34,208 bases of DNA from positions 1,300,862-1,335,069 of the forward strand of contig BFEA01000387.1 in the NCBI GenBank assembly GCA_003427395.1, written 5' to 3'. The notes beneath the pieces were generated by a model that was not told where the DNA came from, did no database searches, and was given only the letters and a program-made list of their open reading frames with translations. The position numbers and the translations under genes were made by a program. Every line of letters begins with the position of its first letter. The stretch's first letter is position 1. Positions 27,565-34,208 of the stretch are shown here, in pieces. The DNA comes from Chara braunii. Lineage: Eukaryota > Streptophyta > Charophyceae > Charales > Characeae.

Positions 27565-27598
27565 AACCCTAAACCCTAGAAAAACCCTAAAAAAAACC
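27565..27598. repeat. Short telomere-like motif (CCCTAAA type)
   Basis: AACCCTAAACCCTAG followed by two further ACCCTAA units separated by A runs. It is close to the plant telomere repeat and to the telo-box found in some plant promoters and leaders. It is too short to be a telomere remnant. Confidence 0.6.
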
Positions 27599-28360
27599 TA
27601 GCCGGGGGTTCGAGTGGTTAGGGTAGGGTATCAATGACCTTATAAAAAAAAAAGAATAGCAACCATGGAGGGGGAGGGGAAGAGAAAAATAAATAAACAA
27701 TGAAGGGTGAGAGAATGGGAGAGAAAGGGATCAAGAAGCAAAGAGAAAAGAGGAGAAAGAAAATAAAATAAATGAATAAAATATAATAAAATAGTGGATG
27801 GTGGGAAAAAAGGTAAGGTGGGGAGAGGGGTATGAGTAGTGAGAGTGATTAGAAGGAAGTGAGTGAGGTAGAAGAGAAAGAAGTGGAGGGGGTCAGTAAG
27901 AGGAGAGAGAAAAGGTAGAGAAAGTGGATTAGTAGGGAGAGGGAAGAGAGAGATGATACCTGGCCCTTGGTGTCTCCAAGGGCACAAGGTATACCGAGAC
28001 CAGGAGGGTCTTGGCCTTCACTGCAGCAAGCCAACTGGAGGAGGGAGGGGGCTGAGATCTTGATCAGCCCCTAGCAGCAGAACTGCAGATCCAGGGTGTG
28101 CTGTGTGAGCAGACCCTCGCCACTGTAGAGCAGCCCCCGATCAGGGGGTCTTCATGGTCCACAGCAGAGGCTGCCACGTGGCACTCCAGATGGCCACGGG
28201 CACAGGCAGCAGCAGCCACGGTGTCCCCCCACCGCCGTGTGTGGGGGGGGAGGAGGGGAGGGGGGCAAATAGTTGCCTCTGGCCGATGCTCCACGGGGGG
28301 GGGTAAGTAGCTGGCACGACACGCCTTCAACACCAGCGTGCCGCCTTACTAGCCCATGCA

Positions 28361-28441
28361 CACACTGTGGCCAATGTGTTATAGAGGTGGGTACGCACGT
28401 GCATGGCCAGCACCTGCCTAGGTTCAAACCCTGGCAGCTGC
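28361..28441 (+). repeat. tRNA-like (SINE-type) remnant
   Basis: TGGCCAATGTGTTA (28368-28381) resembles a Pol III A box, and GGTTCAAACCC (28421-28431) is a perfect B box. A five-pair T-arm with a 7-nt loop TTCAAAC can be drawn (CTAGG with CCTGG, one G-T pair). The remaining arms are not convincing, so this is a tRNA-derived repeat or pseudogene in the leader of element C, on the strand opposite to the element. Confidence 0.5.
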
Positions 28442-28539
28442 AGCATCCCGGATCTTGATAACAATTAATCCGAGAGCGGGGCGGGGCGAGCACCGTGGGC
28501 CCTGTGCGTGTGCAGCGGCCTTGGCCTTGGCGCTTGCGC

Positions 28540-28629
28540 GCACGCGTCGTGGCACCGCTTGTCTTTTCTCGCCATGTGTCGGGTGCACGCGTCGTGGCAC
28601 CGCTCATCTTTTCTCGCCACGTGTCGGGT
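28540..28629. repeat. 45-bp tandem repeat near primer-binding site
   Basis: CACGCGTCGTGGCACCGCT occurs at 28541 and 28586, each followed by a TCTTTTCTCGCCAYGTGTCGG-like block, so the unit is repeated twice with a period of 45 bp and few differences. It lies just downstream of the primer-binding site in element sense. It could be a packaging or replication-related repeat, or a polymerase-slippage product. Confidence 0.8.
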
Positions 28630-28684
28630 TTTGCTGTTTTCCCTGTTGTGCGGTGCGGTGTGGTGGGTAGGAGCGGGGAACGTT

Positions 28685-28699
28685 CCCGCTCCGATACCA
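28685..28699 (-). promoter_or_regulatory. Primer-binding site, initiator tRNA-Met type
   Basis: On the minus strand TGGTATCGGAGCGGG begins one base after the 5' LTR. The common plant gypsy site is TGGTATCAGAGC, so there is one difference (G for A at position 8). This is where a host initiator tRNA-Met would prime minus-strand DNA synthesis. It fixes the orientation and the LTR edge. Confidence 0.88.
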
Positions 28700-28700
28700 T

Positions 28701-29012
28701 TGTGGCGGACCCACCAGGTGTGGTGCTCCGCCTGGGATAGAGATGGAGATGGAGGATGAGAGTGGAGCAAGATGGCACAGCGCAGCTCCCGCGCGAGACT
28801 CCAACGCACGTACTCCAAACTGTGCGAATGCAGAATGATCCGAAATACAGACTTTGGCTGGGGTATAACCCGGTGGACTGACGGGACTGGACTGGACTGG
28901 CTGGTACCCCCAACAGAGGTACCGGCCTGGACTGGACTACCCCGAATACAACACAGGCCTGTGAGAACAGGCCAAGGGGCTGGTCTCACAGGCCAACCAG
29001 AGGTCCGCTACA
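28701..29012 (-). repeat. 5' LTR of element C
   Basis: 312 bp, a direct repeat of 19620-19928 with about 20 differences, most of them single bases and many of them transitions. On the minus strand it starts TGTAGCGGAC and ends GTCCGCCACA next to the primer-binding site. It should contain the promoter of the element; I see no unambiguous TATA box. Confidence 0.9.
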
Positions 29013-29017
29013 GTTAA
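29013..29017. repeat. Right target-site duplication of element C (GTTAA)
   Basis: Flanking five bases that match the left flank GATAA in four positions. Together with the LTR ends this defines the insertion boundaries. Confidence 0.5.
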
Positions 29018-29075
29018 CAAGCTCTGCCTGAAAGTTGTCTGAGTAAACTAATGCGACTAGACGTTTCATTTCCAG

Positions 29076-29240
29076 GATACCCAACTAGGCAAAGATCTTT
29101 CTCTTACTATCCAGCAAGTTGAACCTAAGATAACTAAAGGTTGGAAAAAAGGAAAATGGCATAGGGAACAAACACATCCTAGTGATGTCCAGTACCCTCT
29201 ACCAGGACTTGGTAAAAAGAGGAGGAAGCCAAATGCTTAA
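29076..29240 (+). CDS. Candidate last exon, basic C-terminus
   Basis: TTTCATTTCCAG at 29064-29075 is a good 3' splice site with a possible branch point ACTAAT 26 bp before it. From there 54 codons are open to TAA (29238-29240). The product includes DLSLTIQQVEPKITKGW, REQTHPSDVQYPLPG and a very basic end GKKRRKPNA that resembles a nuclear localisation signal. I recognise no family. Upstream in the same frame a TAG lies at 29058-29060, so it must be entered by splicing if real. The 5' exons would lie beyond element C. Confidence 0.35.
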   Translation, partial: DTQLGKDLSLTIQQVEPKITKGWKKGKWHREQTHPSDVQYPLPGLGKKRRKPNA

Positions 29241-29792
29241 TGAGGTTAAAATTTGCAGAAAGACGTTGAGAGAAACTATAGTCTGAAAAGTAAGAGATTG
29301 TCACGAGTTTATCGATTATGTTTTCTATACCTATGGATCCGATGGAAAACTGCATAGTACAGTCTCTTCTTTTGAGATCGAGCAATCCTCAATGACTATA
29401 AAACGAAACTGCACATTAACTATCACAAATTCCTCGTTCATTCATGTCCAGTTCAAAATAGGTGTCAACTCGCGCTCATACATTCAGTGGTACCACCAAC
29501 AATGACCATCAATTAGTTCCCTTGCATCATTGGCTTTAGTTTGGTCAAAAAAACTTTTGGCAGAGTTGAGAGACCTCCAAGGTATCAGTTTGGATCCCCT
29601 TGGTAGTCTCAGTGTGGATTAACCTATACTATGCATCGGAGATCAGCAATCAGAATCAGTAGTCACACAATATCTATCAGTCGTTTCCCTTATCAGTTTC
29701 CTCATCAAGAGCTTCTGGACAATGTATCCTTGGTCAGTATCTTTCAAATTATTTTCAAGCGTAAACTTTAATTGTAGACTCGACTCCAGTAA

Positions 29793-30473
29793 TCTCCTCG
29801 ACACGTGAGTGTTATCACTTCCTTTCTTGTCAACCAGTCAGTATTGGCCAATCTCAACAGGATCGCCTCCAAGAATGCTTTCCAGTATCAGTTTGTCGAT
29901 GCAGTTGGGTTCAGACAAGAAGATTTATCAATCTTCGTAATCCTCACTGAGTTTGCTGAGGGAACTATTCAAGACCTGGGAATGTTCATAAAGACAGGCA
30001 AGGAGACTCATGAACATTTTAACTCAGTTTGGGTCACTGCAGCTCAGTATGTCGAGGAGAGAACTCGAGTGCTTCAAAAAGGTACAAAAGTTAATCCCCA
30101 TAGCTTTGGTCCTAAGCTATACTCTGACTACCCTGGACCTCCGGTCCCTTTCTACCTCATCGATGGTTCTTACTGGGGTGAATTAGTTGACCTAGCCAAG
30201 AGGTATGTCTCACCGACAGAAATTGATTCCGAGGCAGGGACAGACCCATCAAAGTTCCGACATCTCAGACGAGGGATCCTTTCCAGGCCATATCTCCCTA
30301 CACTATGGGAGGAGTTATGTGCTATGCTTGACTTTCAAATCTTTGGCCTTGGATGGACGTATTCGGAACTCACAGGCTTAAGGTGGATCATAGACATTGC
30401 TCAAGGCACAAGAGATGCACAGGCAAATGAAAGATTGAGGACGAGATTTGAGAGGGAGAGTGAGGACTCTTGA
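29793..30473 (+). CDS. Unidentified open frame, probable exon
   Basis: The frame is open from 29793 to TGA at 30471-30473 (226 codons), with no ATG until codon 64 (ATG at 29982), so translation from here would need a GTG or, more likely, splicing. A good acceptor TTCCTTTCTTGTCAACCAG ends at 29837 in phase 0, giving 212 coding residues. The composition looks like a real globular protein: FQYQFVDAVGFRQEDLS, LTEFAEGTIQDLGMFIKTG, PFYLIDGSYWGELVDLAK, LWEELCAMLDFQIFGLGW. It has no transmembrane segment or repeat. I cannot assign it to a family; it could be a host gene exon or part of an unclassified mobile element. Confidence 0.5.
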   Translation, partial: SPRHVSVITSFLVNQSVLANLNRIASKNAFQYQFVDAVGFRQEDLSIFVILTEFAEGTIQDLGMFIKTGKETHEHFNSVWVTAAQYVEERTRVLQKGTKVNPHSFGPKLYSDYPGPPVPFYLIDGSYWGELVDLAKRYVSPTEIDSEAGTDPSKFRHLRRGILSRPYLPTLWEELCAMLDFQIFGLGWTYSELTGLRWIIDIAQGTRDAQANERLRTRFERESEDS

Positions 30474-31098
30474 CGAGTCCTGGCCATGTCTTTTCATTTG
30501 TACTTTCTGAGATTATTATGAGCTCTCACCTTCCCTCATTTACCTTGTCTTTGCCTTGAATCAGTCAATCTTGATTCGTTTTCATTGGCATTGCTTGATG
30601 TTACGCTATCTGTTGATCTTGTCACAGTTCACAAATTCCTAAATTGGCAAACTCGATACGAACACGACAATTTTTTTTTTTTTTATCATTTGCATGATCA
30701 TTGCTTTTTCCGAATCATAATCTAAGATTCCTAAGACCGGGGACCGGCGTAGACCGTAATTGAAGGGTCTCGCTCGAAGCCGGACGCACACAACAGGAAG
30801 GGATTTGCATTAATTAATTAATTATTTATTTATTGCGAAAAATTAAACAAAATCCTCCGGGACAACCTGTTGTCTTTCTGATCGTCGAGAGTGGTCTGAT
30901 TGGAAAAAGTGCAACAGCGGACCCAAGCGTCATGTGGGGTGCAAGGTATCGAGAAATGTCCAGTCGAGCACGGGCGGGCGAGTCATTTCAGGCAAGATGA
31001 TGCCCAAAAGTGCGGACGACTTGCAGTTGCACCATCCCCCCGATCGTGCACCAACTGGCCGGTGATCACTGGCACGAAGGGACAGGGCCGTTGTGTCT

Positions 31099-31147
31099 CC
31101 TCTCTCTCTCTCTCTCTATCTTTGTGTGTGTGTGTGTGTGTGTGTGT
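31099..31147. repeat. (TC)n plus (TG)n compound microsatellite
   Basis: About 19 bp of TC repeats, a short ATCTT interruption, then about 25 bp of TG repeats. Confidence 0.9.
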
Positions 31148-31532
31148 CTGCCTTTGTGGTGTCGTTTTCTACGTAAGGAATTGTGCAACGAGATGCGCGC
31201 AGGTGGTAGTGAATTGTGAAAGTAGTCATTGTGGCAACGGGGCAATAACGTGACCTGAGATGTGGAGGACTTTAACCGCGAGTTGTGGAGGTGCACAATG
31301 TGGTGACAAGGGGATCGCGGCAAGAGGGTGGTCAACATTTTGAATTTCGTTGTCTGGTTGAAGCCTTGTGTCGTGCAGAGATTGAAGAAGTGTGAAGGGG
31401 GAGGAGGAGGGAGAAAATTGGGTGCGTGCGCTGTGTATTCGTGGCATGAGCGACAGAGGAACTGCAAGATGGTTGAGCAAGGCGCAATTGCTTTATCCCC
31501 CTCCTCCCCCTCTTTATTTGCATCCTTGCCCT

Positions 31533-31537
<5 letters not shown>

Positions 31538-31604
<67 letters not shown>
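31538..31604. repeat. (CT)n microsatellite, 67 bp
   Basis: An uninterrupted CT array. Long homopurine-homopyrimidine tracts can form triplex DNA. Confidence 0.95.
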
Positions 31605-31607
<3 letters not shown>

Positions 31608-33324
31608 TGCGCTGACAAAATTTGCCGCAGTGGTAAAAATTTGCCAGACTTTGCGGTGGTCGTTGGGGAGATACTCTCTCCTAGATATACCCTGGAGTTG
31701 TGAAATTCATGAGAGTGATGAATCGGTAGTTTTTTCATTTTTTTCGTTTTTTGAAGCTAGGATTGGCGAGTAGGTGGTTCTTTAATGATGGGTAAGAAGG
31801 ACACCGGGTATTTGAGAAGGGACTGGAGGTATCGCGGTGCGTGCAAATTATGGTTTTTGTTCGAGTAAGGGTGGAACTACGTTTTTGTGGACGCAACACC
31901 AGTTGGTTGGCGCATGCAATCAGTGTGCCTATAGCCGATCTCGAAAGGATTTTAGTTAGTTGCTTTTATTCGGGAACGTTTTTGTGCTCGTGTCATATTC
32001 GTGTTACTATACGATCTGGGTACGTATAGATGCTTTCCACAAGACATGTCTATCTGCCGAAATCGTGCTTTGTAAGATGATTGGTTGTTGCTCGTCACCT
32101 TTCTGCGCATTTACAGCAATTGGTTATCTAAGTCTACAAGATGCAAGCGATCCGTGTCTCAACGAACATGTGATTGACGGCGATCGCGGGTTTTCCTAAA
32201 ACTATATGTAGAAAGACGACCGGCGTATCTGGGCTCTGTGGGTTCTTGGTTCATAAAATTTTTGTCTTTTAAGGAAAACCTGTTTCAGGCGATATGAAGG
32301 GCAGTGGGCGAGGAACTTTTTCCCTTTTCTTTTTCCCTTTTCTGTTCTTTCTCGTGTAATGTATACTATGAGCTCCAATGGCGGAAATATGCCATTAGTT
32401 TACTAGTAATCGGGACTGCGTGTAATATGTATGCCGGACAGCATGGAGGGAAAAAGTTGGGGGAAACATGCCGGGAGGAAGAAGTGTTGTCAATGCGGAC
32501 ACCGCGATTGTGGATTTGGATTCATACTGCAAAAACGGCATCACTGGTGGGGTAGGGAGTGTGGTAGCTTGGCCCGCAGGGTTCAAGCATCGAGGGATGG
32601 ATGAATGATGTTGACCTATATCTTATGAGAGGAAACGATGCGGGATCTCATACTGTGAGGATGAGTGGGTCGGGACTAATGGCAACGACCTTGTGGAGGG
32701 GACAGGTGTCGGGACAGGGAACGGATCAGATATCGAGAGCTGGGATTCCGGGAGGTGGGCTCGCTACTAAGGTTCGCTACTAAGGCAACGGCCTTTGTGG
32801 TCGAGTCAGCACCGGGTGTGAGTTTGAGTTGGGGAGAAAGGCAGACGGAATAGCGCAAATAAGAGAAGGATGGGCGATCAACAACATGGGTGGGCAACGG
32901 ATCCAAGCATAGTAGGAACTCACCAGTTGTAGTCAGGAGAGGCGTTCAGAGGGTATATGATCGGGAGTATGAGCGCAGCTGAGAAGTAAGGGTAGCCGTA
33001 GGTGAAGGTAAGTGAAGCATAGGAGCAGTGAAGGAAACAACAAGGGATGTAGGGAGTATGGAGGATGTGCTAAGTGGAGCCTATAAAGGGAGGGTGTGAG
33101 AAACATTTGCCATCTTGTGTTCATAAGATGATCCTTGTATTACGAGCTCTAGATGATCAGTATGAGCTCCCTAAAGAGTCTGCCAGGTGTGCGTTGGCAG
33201 CGAAACGCGTCAGGGTGACACGTACCAGAGCTTCAATGTTTATATGATGAGTGTTTTTACTGATCTGGTGTCTACGAGTTGAGATTCCTGCTCTGGGCGA
33301 CTTCTCGACCATTTCCAGTTTACA

Positions 33325-33328
<4 letters not shown>

Positions 33329-33388
<60 letters not shown>
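33329..33388. repeat. (CT)n microsatellite, 60 bp
   Basis: An uninterrupted CT array with the same strand orientation as the one at 31538. Confidence 0.95.
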
Positions 33389-33391
<3 letters not shown>

Positions 33392-34093
33392 GTCTCTCCG
33401 TACATTTTTGACATTTTTTTTTTTGCTATTGATCTTCCTGCCTCCTTCGGCTTTTGCTCTGAGCAAATCGCCTCTCCTCCCCGCCTAAATGGATCAAAGG
33501 ATGACATACATTTGCTTTCCCGCTCCTCGACTCCCCACCACTCCTGCTTAATCGTCCACCACCATAATTTCAAGGAATCTCTCGTGGTGAGGTGAATATA
33601 CCCTGCAAACAGATGGATGGTAGCAGCTCATTGGGGTCCCTCTCTCTCTCTCTTTGCATGTATATTGGAAGTTGCAGCAGGGAGGAGAGAGGGAGAAGTC
33701 TCTGCATACTTCAGAGTGGAAAAAGAAAAAGGATTACAGACATATGCAGGGGGTGCAGACAGCACACTGATGATGTAGATCATCTGGCATCCGTCAGATA
33801 ACGCACATCTGCCACTGTTGTATGGTAACGCTGTTGAAGATGACATGAGATCGTATACAAACAGTTTATGAACATTGTGGAAACGAGGGAGAATGTGGGT
33901 GTGTGCATGCTCCTAGAGCAGCCACCTTTGCAGGGAGGAAAGGGAAAAAAAAAAAAAACAGAAAGGAAAAATATGGTTGCGTTTGGCCCCCACCCCCCTC
34001 CTTCACGCACTTATCCCTTCACCTGCTTAATGCAGCCATATTCACACCGTCGGCTGAGGGGAAGCAAAAACTTTAAATAAACAAGTGGACCCC

Positions 34094-34112
34094 GCCACGG
34101 CTACGCCGTGGC
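34094..34112. other. Perfect 8-bp hairpin GCCACGGC/GCCGTGGC
   Basis: GCCACGGC (34094-34101), loop TAC, GCCGTGGC (34105-34112). There is no T run after it. Its function is unknown. Confidence 0.7.
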
Positions 34113-34151
34113 GCACAGCAACACTCGCCGATGGCGTCTCATTTTTGTTTC

Positions 34152-34154
<3 letters not shown>

Positions 34155-34208
<54 letters not shown>
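34155..34208. repeat. (CT)n microsatellite at right edge
   Basis: At least 54 bp of CT repeats that run to the end of the window; the true length is unknown. Confidence 0.95.

Larger units (their letters stand above)
27381..28684 (-). other. Long leader of element C
   Basis: About 1.3 kb between primer-binding site and gag, with no coding evidence. From the gag side it holds: a telomere-like motif AACCCTAAACCCTAG and further CCCTAAA (27565-27598), a purine-rich stretch of about 300 bp (27650-27960, pyrimidine-rich on the transcribed sense), a tRNA-like sequence (28361-28441) and a 45-bp tandem repeat (28540-28629). Leaders of this length are known in plant gypsy elements. Confidence 0.65.
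19620..29012 (-). mobile_element. Element C: full-length Ty3/gypsy chromodomain element
   Basis: Terminal direct repeats (19620-19928 and 28701-29012) with TG..CA ends enclose gag and pol on the minus strand. A tRNA-iMet-type primer-binding site lies one base inside the 5' LTR, and a probable 5-bp target duplication flanks the insertion. The domain order is Gag, CCHC, protease, RT, RNase H, integrase, chromodomain, placing it among chromodomain Ty3/gypsy elements. I count about 20 differences between the LTRs over some 310 bp, so it is not recent. Frameshifts, stops and lost catalytic residues make it inactive. Confidence 0.92.
30474..34208. other. No gene recognised; microsatellite-rich right end
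   Basis: After the open frame there is no further supported gene. Notable contents are a 15-base T run (about 30671), ATTA/TTTA repeats at 30810-30835, several (CT)n arrays and one (TG)n array, listed separately. The longest frames are created by the CT repeats (poly-Ser/Leu, poly-Arg/Glu). Confidence 0.6.

Noticed and set aside
28465-28989. 174-codon frame across LTR and leader of element C
   Set aside because: It overlaps the primer-binding site and LTR, its repeated part is the 45-bp tandem repeat, and the matching frame in the other LTR ends differently. No motif supports translation.
31514-31738. Arg-Glu repeat protein, and Ser-Leu repeat proteins on the other strand; same at 33157-33595
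   Set aside because: Direct translations of (CT)n/(GA)n arrays.
1-34208. CRISPR arrays, rRNA genes, bacterial operons or phage genes
   Set aside because: No regularly spaced repeats with unique spacers, no rRNA-like stretch and no prokaryotic gene arrangement were seen; the direct repeats present are LTRs, tandem duplications or microsatellites.

Overview
The window looks like repeat-rich nuclear DNA of a eukaryote. It carries three degenerate Ty3/gypsy retrotransposons with chromodomains, long stretches without genes, GT-AG type splice signals, tRNA-like repeats, microsatellites and one ambiguous base (N at 22672). There are no bacterial operons, Shine-Dalgarno sites or phage genes. A primer-binding site matching plant initiator tRNA-Met, a short CCCTAAA-type motif and the style of the Gag/Pol proteins suggest a green-lineage host. 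A streptophyte alga such as Chara is my best guess, but this is inference from family resemblance and not proof.

Layout. Positions 1-1014 hold low-complexity DNA and a duplicated tRNA-like sequence. Element A (minus strand, LTRs at 1015-1559 and 11747-12307) has gag at 7127-5698 and pol at 5701-1571, and is broken by many frameshifts. Its leader region is occupied by element B (plus strand, 7128-9792), a 5'-truncated pol running from reverse transcriptase to chromodomain. The tail of B merges into a large inverted repeat with two 617-bp arms (9736-10352 and 10378-10994) and a 25-bp spacer. Between 12542 and 13252 the minus strand shows two perfect splice donors, each preceded by an open exon-like frame: a probable but unidentified split gene, or a gene of an unknown element. 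From 13590 to 19614 there is little beyond a few weak exon or ORF candidates and a cluster of TGACGTCA palindromes.

Element C (minus strand, 19620-29012) is the best-defined element. It has 309/312-bp LTRs with TG..CA ends, a near-matching 5-bp target duplication (GATAA/GTTAA), a tRNA-iMet primer-binding site, gag with a CCHC knuckle, protease, reverse transcriptase, RNase H, integrase and a canonical chromodomain. Several catalytic residues have been lost, in a pattern that fits C-to-T/G-to-A decay. To its right lie a 54-residue exon-like frame directly after a good splice acceptor (29076-29240) and a 680-bp open frame (29793-30473) that I do not recognise. The last 3.7 kb has no gene I can support and contains several long (CT)n arrays.

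Nothing here forms a working cellular pathway. The genes belong to dead or dying retroelements. The items most worth a second look are the transition-decayed palindrome, the split gene at 12.5-13.3 kb and the unknown frame at 29.8-30.5 kb.
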